From DTKD01 sp050948905 (GTDB lineage Bacteria > Armatimonadota > UBA5829), in assembly GCA_050948905.1 (NCBI GenBank), contig JBMNES010000001.1, positions 434,001 to 498,000 of the forward strand: DNA of 64,000 nucleotides, in the 5' to 3' direction. Positions 1-7,676 of the stretch are shown here, one piece after another (position 1 is the stretch's first letter; each line of letters starts with the position of its first letter). Made by a program: the position numbers and the translations under genes. The notes under the pieces are model-generated. The model searched no databases and was not told the DNA's origin. It saw nothing but the letters and a program-made list of their open reading frames with translations.

Positions 1-816
1 GCCTGCAACACACCTCATCATACCGAGTGTTGGAACTATAACGGTGGATGTACGACATTCGGCTGCCGGGAAATGCCGGGTGCAGTAAGAACCGTGGCAA
101 GCGCGCCTGTCATAGACGACGATCTGGGGATAGAGCTACATCCTCCGGCTGGTGGTTATTCGACGCCGCATAACCAGGGCTGGGGGCAGCAGCCTCAAAG
201 TCGTGGTAATACAAATTGGGCTGTCGCGATATCTGCAATCTTTGTAATTATCTTTATAGGCATGCTCGTGGCGGTGGTGAGCGTTGGGTCAAAAAAGTCT
301 AACGACACACCGTATATGAGAGCGGCTATCCAGGCAATTGATTCGAAAGATTATGAGGACGCTATCACATACTGCTCTCTGGCGATTTCGGCTGATCCGA
401 AAAGCACGGCTGCATATTATTTGAAGGGCAAACTACTGCTGGAGTTGATGGAGAATCGCAGCGACAGCTTTGAAAAACTGGTATATCTGGCCAAAACCGG
501 GGAAACCAGCCGGCTCGACGAGGCCGACGATTGTTTTGAACAGTGCATTCTGACAACGCCGAGCGATGAAAATATATCAGTCGAATATCTGGATATGACG
601 TCTGCGGAGGTTGTCGGCAGTTCGCGCATCTTTATGGCGCTGACAGCGACACTGAGAGCTATTGCGAATTCTCACGCCGACCATCCAGATTATGCCAGGC
701 AATGGGCGACCATAGCCAGGCAAAATATCAGATATGCCAGACAGCACAACCTTAGCTCGAAATACGATCGACTGATCCAAATCCTGGAAAACATTGCGTC
801 TGATTATTCGCGTTAG
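1..816 (+). CDS. Membrane RING-finger/TPR protein, 5' end cut off by window edge
   Basis: The reading frame is open from base 1, so the true start lies left of the window. The first codons give the second half of a RING-like zinc finger (C-x4-HH-x2-C-x6-GC-x4-C) that closely matches the finger of the protein at 3295-3849 (same PHH-x-EC-W, N-G-G-C-T-T and G-C residues). An acidic-hydrophobic motif DDDLGIEL follows at bases 115-138, then a Gln/Asn-rich linker, one membrane segment (about bases 223-288) and a soluble C-terminal part with TPR-like helices. RING fingers are usually E3 ligases; here it would be tethered at the membrane with the TPR part binding partners. The E2 gene begins 41 bases downstream. 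The zinc finger and TPR-like region are seen; the E3 role is inferred from the neighbours. Confidence 0.75.
   Translation, partial: ACNTPHHTECWNYNGGCTTFGCREMPGAVRTVASAPVIDDDLGIELHPPAGGYSTPHNQGWGQQPQSRGNTNWAVAISAIFVIIFIGMLVAVVSVGSKKSNDTPYMRAAIQAIDSKDYEDAITYCSLAISADPKSTAAYYLKGKLLLELMENRSDSFEKLVYLAKTGETSRLDEADDCFEQCILTTPSDENISVEYLDMTSAEVVGSSRIFMALTATLRAIANSHADHPDYARQWATIARQNIRYARQHNLSSKYDRLIQILENIASDYSR
115..138 (+). other. Shared acidic-hydrophobic linear motif, copy 1
   Basis: Encodes DDDLGIEL between the RING finger and the membrane segment. Similar motifs occur at the C-terminus of the E2 homologue (about 1323-1418), at the N-terminus of the JAMM protein (1451-1468) and at the N-terminus of the FHA protein (2216-2236), always outside the folded domain. 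The alternating hydrophobic residues flanked by acids resemble SUMO-interaction-type motifs. Function is unknown. Confidence 0.55.
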
Positions 817-857
817 TTTCCGTTTATATATCACTAAGTTAGTTGGAGACATAATCA

Positions 858-1424
858 ATGAACCCCAGAATGATGCGTCTGAGTGCAGACTATGAGAAAA
901 TCAGAAACGAGTTTCTCGGTCACAAGTATGTTAAGGTTGAGCCTTTAGGCTCGGTGCCTCCGGAGAGGTATAGGATTACTTATAAAGTGCCGGGGGTGAG
1001 ATGGGATACTGTGAATAACAGACCTATCATTGTAAACGAACACATCGCCGAGATTTATCTTCACGCCAATTATCCTCGTGAGACCCCGAAAGCTACGCTG
1101 CTAACTCCGATCTGGCATCCGAACTTTGGTTCGTACATATGCATTGGAGACTACTGGGCGGCCGGGGAGACGCTGGTGGACATAATCGTCCAAATCGGGG
1201 ATATGATTCAATATAAATCGTATAACCCGAAGAGTCCGCTAAACGGCCGGGCAGCTCAATGGTCTGTCGCAAATAAACACATGTTTCCGGTTGGGCGCAT
1301 AGATCTGTTGCAGCCTGAGCCTGAAATTGAGTTTGGAGCGTCCAGCTCCGCTCAAGAAGATGACCTCGGAATAGTGTTGGGGCCGAAACCGGCATACGAT
1401 GATCTGGAGATTGAGCTGAGATGA
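858..1424 (+). CDS. E2 ubiquitin-conjugating enzyme homologue
   Basis: This 188-residue protein carries the E2 (UBC) hallmarks: a YP in the first strands (residues 72-73), HPN at 87-89, a Cys at 95 in the context ICIGDYW (the thioester Cys position of E2 enzymes) and NPKSPLNG-x-AA at 123-133, matching the NP-x-SPLN-x-AA helix of eukaryotic E2s. After the UBC fold (to about residue 145) is a flexible tail with three short motifs: EIEF (156-159), DDLGIVL (168-174) and DDLEIEL (181-187). The start is ATG with GGAGA nine bases upstream. Its stop overlaps the start of the JAMM gene (ATGA), implying translational coupling. It should accept a ubiquitin-like modifier from an E1 and pass it to a target with a RING protein. 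The E2 fold and Cys are seen in the sequence; activity is inferred. Confidence 0.85.
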   Translation: MNPRMMRLSADYEKIRNEFLGHKYVKVEPLGSVPPERYRITYKVPGVRWDTVNNRPIIVNEHIAEIYLHANYPRETPKATLLTPIWHPNFGSYICIGDYWAAGETLVDIIVQIGDMIQYKSYNPKSPLNGRAAQWSVANKHMFPVGRIDLLQPEPEIEFGASSSAQEDDLGIVLGPKPAYDDLEIELR

Positions 1425-2182
1425 CACGGCAGGATGACGCCGGACAACGGGATTTAGATATTGAGTTTAGAACACCAGCCCGGCAGACGGTGCAAAGTGC
1501 ACACCGGCCTCAGGGGGAGTTGGTTGGCACGATACCTGCTGACGCTGTAGAGGTTTATATTGACCGTGGCGCAATTGAGGCTGCCTGGGAACATGTGCTG
1601 ACAAATCGGCGAACAGAGCTAGGCGGGGTGCTGATCGGTCATTGCGCGGAGGATAAGGGCCTTTTTACACACGTTATTAAGAGCCTGGATGCAAGGTATA
1701 CAGAGACTACAGTCGGCAGCCTTACATTCACCCACGACACCTGGAAGGACATATCGGAGAGGATGGATAGTCAATATCCAGATGCTAAGATCGTGGGGTG
1801 GTATCATTCGCATCCTGGCCATGGGATATTTATGAGCGGGCGCGACAAGTTTATACACAACAATTTCTTTCGCAATAACTGGCAGTGCGCGCTTGTGCTG
1901 GATCCGATACATAATGACGAAGGGTTGTTTCAGTTAGTAAACGGGCAGATTGTGCGCACGGGGTATTGGTGTGCGCCGAACCGACCGACAAAAGCGACTC
2001 CGCAGAAACCTGGGCCCACATTAGTAGTACTGCCTCCTAATGATTTAGAAAAAGCTGCTGACCATTTTCACGAGGCGGCAGAGCATTTAGGCTCTGGGAT
2101 GGACAAACTGATCAATTATGGGGTGGACCGGGTGCGACATGCCAAGGATCAGCTTGGTCGCCGGTTCGACAAGAAGGCATAA
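1421..2182 (+). CDS. JAMM/JAB1-MPN metalloprotease (deubiquitinase-like isopeptidase)
   Basis: This 253-residue protein has the complete JAMM signature: Glu66 in TELGGVLIG, then H129-S-H131-P-x6-S139-x2-D142, the zinc ligands and active-site Ser of JAB1/MPN isopeptidases (RPN11, AMSH and prokaryotic JAB relatives). The N-terminal 35 residues lie before the fold and contain RDLDIEF (10-16), the motif shared with neighbouring proteins. After the catalytic domain (about 42-185) is an amphipathic helical tail of about 50 residues. The start overlaps the E2 stop by four bases. By analogy it would remove a ubiquitin-like protein from targets or trim its precursor. No ubiquitin-like gene is visible in the window, so its substrate is unknown. 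Confidence 0.87.
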   Translation: MTRQDDAGQRDLDIEFRTPARQTVQSAHRPQGELVGTIPADAVEVYIDRGAIEAAWEHVLTNRRTELGGVLIGHCAEDKGLFTHVIKSLDARYTETTVGSLTFTHDTWKDISERMDSQYPDAKIVGWYHSHPGHGIFMSGRDKFIHNNFFRNNWQCALVLDPIHNDEGLFQLVNGQIVRTGYWCAPNRPTKATPQKPGPTLVVLPPNDLEKAADHFHEAAEHLGSGMDKLINYGVDRVRHAKDQLGRRFDKKA

Positions 2183-2206
2183 CACCGCGCCGAAAGGAGA
2201 GCTTCG

Positions 2207-3298
2207 ATGAGTAACGACAAAATTGAAATCAGCTTTGACGGCGAGGACAACGAGCCACAGCCGCAAGCGAAAAAACTGGTGATTACCAGCGAAGATTTGA
2301 TCAATGTGCCTGATAATCAGCCGTTTGCTCCGAAACAACCCCAGGGGTTTGTTATGCCGGACGGCAACGCTATGGGGTATCAGAAGAAGTCGGCTGCGGC
2401 CGCAGTGTCCGGCCGAAGCGTTATGAATATGGCGATAGCAGGGCTTATCGGCGGCTTTTTGGCTTGGGCGATAACTGAGCCTATTTTTGGTGATAAGTCC
2501 GGCGCTAGCAATGCGGTCATGTTACTCGTTGAGATGGGACTTTTCGGCGGGATAATTGGAGGATTGATCGGAGGCTGTCTGGGTGCGGCTGATGGCGTAG
2601 TCTCCGGTGTTGCTGAGAAGGCTGTGAGACCAGGGCTGATCGGTGCAGCGATCGGCCTAGGTGGCGGTTTTTTGGGCGGGGTGTTCGGGCAGATTGTCTA
2701 TGGAACGCTGCTTCAAACGGGCTCTCTCAGTTTGCCGACTGTTATGGTTGCAAGAACTATCGGATGGTCGGTGGTTGGGATATTCGTGGGATTAGGACAG
2801 GGCGTTGGCCGCGGCTCTGGCAAGCGGGTTGTAAATGGTCTGTTAGGCGGATTGATCGGTGGTTTTATAGCAGGGGCTTTGTTTGATCCGATCGGGCTAC
2901 TCGTTGCGACTGGGTTGGTCAGTCGATTGATTGGCATTACTGTGCTGGGTACGGCGGCTGGGCTGGCGGTCGGTTTGGTGGAAGAGATGCGAAAAGAGGC
3001 CTGGCTGACCATACTTCAAGGGCCGCTTACTGGAAAACAATTCATTTTGTATGAACAGAGGACCAGAATCGGCAGCTCGCCGAAATGCGAGATCACCCTG
3101 GTGAAGGACCCGCAGATATTGCCGGAACACGTTTGCATTGAGAATCAGGGAACCAGTTTTAGCTTGAGCGGAATAATGGGCCCCGCGGTTGTGAATGACC
3201 AGCAGGTGCAACATGCGCGATTACAGGGGGGTAGCACTATTACGCTGGGCAGTACATCAATTCTATTTGAAGAGAAGGCCATTGGGAGCCGTCCGTGA
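2207..3298 (+). CDS. Polytopic membrane protein with C-terminal FHA domain
   Basis: A 363-residue protein. Residues 1-65 are polar and start with NDKIEISF, a copy of the motif shared across this operon. Residues about 68-265 hold roughly six very glycine-rich membrane segments with repeated GLIGG/GGxxGG patterns, suggesting tightly packed helices. Residues about 268-358 form an FHA domain with the typical R-I-G-S and later E-H residues, a fold that binds phosphothreonine. The start ATG is preceded by AAAGGAGAG; the last codon overlaps the GTG start of the next RING gene. It probably recruits phosphorylated partners to the membrane-bound conjugation machinery. No kinase gene is in this operon as far as it can be seen. 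Confidence 0.8.
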   Translation: MSNDKIEISFDGEDNEPQPQAKKLVITSEDLINVPDNQPFAPKQPQGFVMPDGNAMGYQKKSAAAAVSGRSVMNMAIAGLIGGFLAWAITEPIFGDKSGASNAVMLLVEMGLFGGIIGGLIGGCLGAADGVVSGVAEKAVRPGLIGAAIGLGGGFLGGVFGQIVYGTLLQTGSLSLPTVMVARTIGWSVVGIFVGLGQGVGRGSGKRVVNGLLGGLIGGFIAGALFDPIGLLVATGLVSRLIGITVLGTAAGLAVGLVEEMRKEAWLTILQGPLTGKQFILYEQRTRIGSSPKCEITLVKDPQILPEHVCIENQGTSFSLSGIMGPAVVNDQQVQHARLQGGSTITLGSTSILFEEKAIGSRP

Positions 3299-3849
3299 AT
3301 ACAACTGTTGGCAAAAATTGCCCGTATTGCCAGACTCCTATAAAGCCGGGAGTTGAAGTAGTAGTCTGCCCTGCCTGCGACATACCTCATCACGCAGAAT
3401 GCTGGCGCGAAAACGGCGGTTGTACGACTTACGGATGTTCTGGAGTATCGACACCCGGCAGGTTTGATTATTCACCCGCGCCTGTGACGCGAGCGCCTGT
3501 TTCCGCAGCGGCAGAGACTCCGCCAGCATGGCCTATACTATTGGCCGTTTTAATAGTCATATATGTGCTGATTGTAGCATTTTCAGTATGCTCAGAGGCA
3601 CAGCGTGACGATCCCATAGAGACATCTCATTCCTCGAGTTGGTATGATGACTCTTATGACTCAGGCACAGAAGATGAATATGTTTACGAGGAGGATGACT
3701 CCGAATCGGATTTGGACGAAGATGACACCGGTTATCTTGAAGAGGATACGACAATTGATGAGGATGACGCGGAATACGACGAGCCGGATATAGATGAGTA
3801 TGAGGACGACTGGGGTGACGAATACGAGGATGATGACGGGGGTTATTGA
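3295..3849 (+). CDS. Membrane RING-finger protein with hyperacidic tail
   Basis: This 184-residue protein starts at GTG inside the FHA gene's stop (GTGA overlap). Residues about 9-44 form a compact treble-clef/RING-like finger: CPYC, then CPAC, PHH-x-EC and GGC-x4-C. Similar prokaryotic RING fingers were described in gene neighbourhoods with E2 and JAB genes (Burroughs, Iyer and Aravind). A Pro/Ala linker and one membrane segment (about 77-98) follow. The last 80 residues are mostly Asp, Glu, Tyr and Ser, ending in DDDGGY. The finger nearly duplicates the one in the first gene, so the operon holds two membrane-bound RING proteins with different cargo regions. A ligase role is likely; the acidic tail could mimic nucleic acid, bind basic proteins or calcium, or be a modification platform. 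Confidence 0.8.
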   Translation: MNTTVGKNCPYCQTPIKPGVEVVVCPACDIPHHAECWRENGGCTTYGCSGVSTPGRFDYSPAPVTRAPVSAAAETPPAWPILLAVLIVIYVLIVAFSVCSEAQRDDPIETSHSSSWYDDSYDSGTEDEYVYEEDDSESDLDEDDTGYLEEDTTIDEDDAEYDEPDIDEYEDDWGDEYEDDDGGY

Positions 3850-3872
3850 TCTGCTCGTCTTTAGCTGAGGAG

Positions 3873-4475
3873 ATGATATCTTTGCGTTTAATAGTTGTGA
3901 GATTAATATATGCGATAGGCGTGTCCGTACTTATCACCGGTTGTAGCGTCGATTCGCCCTCATCCACGGATAGAACTCCGTCAGGATCGCTGTTCAGTGC
4001 AGATTTGTCGGAACGATTGAAGCAACACGGAGCACAAACCGGGGATGTGCAGGCGAGCTTGATCTGGAACAACTACAACGATTTGGATCTGCATATCATA
4101 GATCCCAACGACGAACGTATCTACTTTGCTCACAAAAGGGCCAGGTCCGGAGGGCATCTGGATGTGGATATGAACGCGGGCGGGCGAGAATCTAACGAAC
4201 CCGTGGAAAACATCTACTTTCCCGAGGGTCGTGCTCCTGCCGGACGATACAGGGTCTATGTCCACTACTACGCTCAACACGACACCGAAAACCTCACCCC
4301 GTTCAGGTGTGAAGTGCTGGTCAAGGATAAGGTGCATAAATTCGCTGGCGATATGTCCAGGGGCGAACAGATACGACTGATTTATGAGTTCACCCTGGAA
4401 GGCAGGCAGCAAGGACGTCGCCCGAGGCCCGGCAACTCTCCCCGGCTGTTTTCACCAATGCGAAGGGGAGGATAG
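3873..4475 (+). CDS. Lipoprotein with YfaP/DUF2135-like beta domain
   Basis: Start placed at ATG 3873, 23 bases after the RING gene stop, because it gives a clean lipoprotein signal: a basic/hydrophobic segment ending LITGC with Cys at residue 24. An upstream TTG at 3846 is in frame but would hide the signal. After a Ser/Pro linker, residues about 55-180 form one beta-rich domain with DLDLHIIDPND, SGGHLDVDMN and PAGRYRVYVHYY, the pattern of YfaP/DUF2135-type domains in secreted bacterial proteins. Asp residues in the first two motifs could bind metal. It is the last gene of the operon and faces a convergent ClC gene. Its link to the ubiquitin-like genes is positional only. Confidence 0.65.
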   Translation: MISLRLIVVRLIYAIGVSVLITGCSVDSPSSTDRTPSGSLFSADLSERLKQHGAQTGDVQASLIWNNYNDLDLHIIDPNDERIYFAHKRARSGGHLDVDMNAGGRESNEPVENIYFPEGRAPAGRYRVYVHYYAQHDTENLTPFRCEVLVKDKVHKFAGDMSRGEQIRLIYEFTLEGRQQGRRPRPGNSPRLFSPMRRGG

Positions 4476-4507
4476 GAAATATCGAAAAGAGCCGGTAGGA
4501 TTTCGCT

Positions 4508-6301
4508 CTACTGAAAGTCTTCTGTATCAAGATATAAGTCGGCTAATGTCTGTTTTGAAATGAAGCCTTTTATGTTATCCGCGCGATAGTCGGCTCCTTG
4601 CGGCACTACAAACGCTACAAACGCCCCTGTCGAGTGTAGATTTGCCATCACATCAATCAGTATGGATTTGTGAGACTCGAAAGTGAAATCGCGTCGGATA
4701 ACCTCTTCGATGACGACGTTTTGTGCTGCCGCCAGCTCATCTCGTGTGACAAACCCGACCACTCTGGCATTATCGACGACTATGAGTAGCGATATTTCCT
4801 GATCCTGTGAAAGTCTCGTGGCGATGGCTTCGGCAGGTTCATCTCGTCGGATCAATGTCATCGAAGAATCCATCAGGTCTTGTGCCGATTTCAAGAATCG
4901 CAGGTCTTTTCTGAATATCTCCGGTATATAGCGGCCTCGCCTTGTCAGTTTCATAGTGTAGATACTTTCGCTGAGCAGCGATTTGCGAAGACCGTAACTG
5001 ACGGCAACAGTGATGGTCGCTGGCAGCAGGGCGTTGTAGTCCAGAGTCATCTCGAATAGCATCACTATGGCCGTCATCGCAGCACCCGTTGCTCCCCCAA
5101 CCGCGCCCGCCATTCCCGCCACTGCGAAAGCCCCTATATCAATCGTCACTGATGGAAATATCCATTGAATCGCCGTTCCATAAGCAGCGCCTAAAGTCGC
5201 TCCCAGAAACAGCGAAGGGGAAAACACCCCGCCGGAAGCTCCTGAGCCAAGGGTCAGAGAAGTAGCGGCGAGCTTCAACACAAATAAAAGTAACAATAAA
5301 TATACTGGAAAGCGGACCCCGGAGAATATGTCCTGCACCGTCGCATAGCCAAGCCCCTCGACATAGTAGTGGCCGAAGTTTATCATAAGCAGATAAATAA
5401 TGACGCCTACGATAAACATCCCCAACAGATGCTTTCGATAATAGCTGCCTGCTATTCGGTTTTCAAAGAAATCCTCAGTTCCATAAAGAGACTTTATAAA
5501 AGCAAGGGAAGCAAGCCCAATGAGCAGCCCAAGTCCGATATAGGTGAGCAGTTCCCAGAAGTGGTCGAGGTGGAAAAAGACTATGTCCCGCAACATAATC
5601 GTGAAGACAGGGTGATCTCCGAAATAGACCCTACCGATAAATGTCGCCGTGGCACAGGCAAGCACAACAGGCACAATGGTCCTGGCGCTGACCTCGTGAA
5701 GCATTAACTCTACAGCAAATAATACGCCTCCCACCGGTGTGTTGAACGTTGCAGCGATGCCAGCGCCGGCTCCACAGGCGATCATGGTGAGGCATTGGTC
5801 GGTGGATATTTTTAACCATCGCCCGATGTTCGAGCCAAAGGTAGACCCTATTTGAACGATGGGACCCTCCCTGCCAACCGAACCCCCGCTTCCGATCGAT
5901 ATGGCGGAGGCAATTGATTTGATCACCGCCACCACGGGTTTGATAATTCCACGGTTATAATATATCGCGTCCATCACTTCCGGCACGCCGTGGCCCTTGG
6001 CTTCAGGTGCGAAGTTCTTTACCAAAAAAGCAACAAATATAGCCCCGACGACTGGCGCGAGAATGACGAACGGCCCCCACGGGCTCGGCGGGGTATGGAC
6101 GTTGGAGTTATATACAAAAGAAAACTTGCCGAGAAACAGCAAATTGTGAGCCAGCGCTATCAGATCGCGAAACGCGACAGCGCCAAACCCCGCAACTATT
6201 CCCGTGAGAATAGCCAGCAAAGACAGGCCCAGCAAACCCAGTGTGCGGTTTTCGGTAGAAGAGTTATCGTTCATCTCAGGATCATGGTTTACCACCGACA
6301 T
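4508..6301 (-). CDS. ClC-family chloride transporter/channel with C-terminal CBS pair
   Basis: A 597-residue integral membrane protein with the ClC ion-pathway motifs: GHGVP, GSGGSVGREGP (with the gating Glu), and GSGASGGVFSPSLFLGA, plus a Tyr near EMTLDY for the central chloride site. The last 150 residues resemble a CBS-domain pair that may bind nucleotides. In the segment corresponding to E. coli ClC residues around 202-203 (IEEM) this protein reads VELM, so the internal proton-transfer Glu appears to be replaced by Leu, which is more like channel members than H+/Cl- exchangers; this rests on an alignment by eye. Start is the first ATG; an in-frame ATG nine codons later is possible. It converges with the operon on the + strand. 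Confidence 0.9.
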   Translation of the reverse strand: MSVVNHDPEMNDNSSTENRTLGLLGLSLLAILTGIVAGFGAVAFRDLIALAHNLLFLGKFSFVYNSNVHTPPSPWGPFVILAPVVGAIFVAFLVKNFAPEAKGHGVPEVMDAIYYNRGIIKPVVAVIKSIASAISIGSGGSVGREGPIVQIGSTFGSNIGRWLKISTDQCLTMIACGAGAGIAATFNTPVGGVLFAVELMLHEVSARTIVPVVLACATATFIGRVYFGDHPVFTIMLRDIVFFHLDHFWELLTYIGLGLLIGLASLAFIKSLYGTEDFFENRIAGSYYRKHLLGMFIVGVIIYLLMINFGHYYVEGLGYATVQDIFSGVRFPVYLLLLLFVLKLAATSLTLGSGASGGVFSPSLFLGATLGAAYGTAIQWIFPSVTIDIGAFAVAGMAGAVGGATGAAMTAIVMLFEMTLDYNALLPATITVAVSYGLRKSLLSESIYTMKLTRRGRYIPEIFRKDLRFLKSAQDLMDSSMTLIRRDEPAEAIATRLSQDQEISLLIVVDNARVVGFVTRDELAAAQNVVIEEVIRRDFTFESHKSILIDVMANLHSTGAFVAFVVPQGADYRADNIKGFISKQTLADLYLDTEDFQ

Positions 6302-6350
6302 TGGCTGCCAAACGCCGATGTCTTCGATCCTGATGGGGTTATATGAGCTA

Positions 6351-7676
6351 TTAGCCAGTCATCGTTGAGCCCGATTGGGTTTCGATAAGCAGGCTGGCAT
6401 AAAATCTGGAATCTACAGAAATCACATCAAGCCGCCAGCCATTAGCGTCGGCAATTGATTTGCATATTGCCAGCCCAAGCCCCGTGCCCCCGGTCCTGGC
6501 ATTACGTGACGTATCCCAACGCGAGAAAGGCTCGAAGAACTCCTCTGGCTTCCAGGTCAGCGGCTGGTCGGAATCATTGGATATTTCAAGGCGCACGCTG
6601 CCATCGTCAGCACCAATGTTAATCTCTATAAACCCACCCATCGAGCAATATTTTGCGGCGTTCTCGATAAGGTTTCGCACCAGTATTTCCAAATGACTCG
6701 GCGGAGTGAGAAGCTCCGCTTCGTCAGGCGCGTTTAGGCTAACACGCAACCTGCGTTCGTCGACGGCCTGCCGATAATGAACCAGAGATCGATTACAGAT
6801 ATCCACCATATCGGCCGGCTCCTTTGGCGGCAGCGATGTCAACGATTCAAATTGATAGAGAAGAAGCAGAGCGCGCACCAAAGAGACAAGTCTTTTGGCC
6901 TGCGTGTAGGCCTCCTCCATTGCAGACTTATATTCTTCTTTGCTCCTCTCCCTGCTCATTGCGAGTTCCAGGTGACCCGACAAAGCCTGAAGCGGTGTTC
7001 GCAGTTCGTGAGACGCAGCAGAATAGAATCGTCCTTTAGCAGCCGCGGTCTCGGTAATCCGCCGCAACAGCCCATTGAGAGTATCTACAAGTTCCACCAT
7101 TTCTCGATCCTGAGACGGTGGGTTGAGGCTAATCGTGAGATTGTCTACAGACGATACTTTAGCCTGCCGAGCGAGCAGAGGAATGGGATTGAGAGCACGC
7201 CCGACCAGCACCCAGGCGCCGACTGCGGCGATAATCACCACAAAGACACCGAGCAACGACAACAAAAGGGTGTGGTATTGGAGCGTTTTACTCGTCCTGG
7301 CCCAAGGCATTCCTACCACAACGGTAGCGCCATTAGGTAGTTTCGAGGTGACAATCCGCCAATCTGGGACATCCGGTTGTGAGGGGGCGTCGTCCCGAGT
7401 TTTACCTATGACACGCCCATCTTCATCGACAATGCTCAGCGTCAGTTCGGTGCCAGTGAGGTCTTCCTGCTCCTCAGCAATCAAATCGGTCAGATTATCA
7501 TACTGCTGTGATTCAGCCACCGCACTTTCAGCAGCGGCAGTCAAGGCTTTGATGGCGTTGCGCTCCGCAAAATATCGGGCATAGCAAATAAGGCTGACTA
7601 TTGCAACGATAATCAGCAACGCGAGGTACAACGAAAAAGCGGCCGTCAGCCTCGCACGAATCGACTTAAACATCAT
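6351..7676 (-). CDS. Two-component sensor histidine kinase (HAMP, HisKA, HATPase)
   Basis: A 441-residue membrane kinase: membrane segment about 12-34, a periplasmic sensor region of about 100 residues, a second membrane segment about 131-158, a HAMP linker, the H-box SASHELRTPL with the phosphorylated His, an N-box (NLIENAAKY) and a G-box (GGTGLGLAI). Its start overlaps the end of the response regulator gene by 11 bases, so the two are translated together. It belongs to the same broad class as QseC/CusS/PhoQ-like kinases. The periplasmic part is short and not recognised, so the signal is unknown. Confidence 0.93.
   Translation of the reverse strand: MMFKSIRARLTAAFSLYLALLIIVAIVSLICYARYFAERNAIKALTAAAESAVAESQQYDNLTDLIAEEQEDLTGTELTLSIVDEDGRVIGKTRDDAPSQPDVPDWRIVTSKLPNGATVVVGMPWARTSKTLQYHTLLLSLLGVFVVIIAAVGAWVLVGRALNPIPLLARQAKVSSVDNLTISLNPPSQDREMVELVDTLNGLLRRITETAAAKGRFYSAASHELRTPLQALSGHLELAMSRERSKEEYKSAMEEAYTQAKRLVSLVRALLLLYQFESLTSLPPKEPADMVDICNRSLVHYRQAVDERRLRVSLNAPDEAELLTPPSHLEILVRNLIENAAKYCSMGGFIEINIGADDGSVRLEISNDSDQPLTWKPEEFFEPFSRWDTSRNARTGGTGLGLAICKSIADANGWRLDVISVDSRFYASLLIETQSGSTMTG

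Noticed and set aside
3610..3849. Ubiquitin-like modifier at the end of the acidic RING tail
   Set aside because: It ends in GGY, but composition is almost entirely Asp/Glu/Tyr/Ser with no hydrophobic core, so a beta-grasp fold is not possible.
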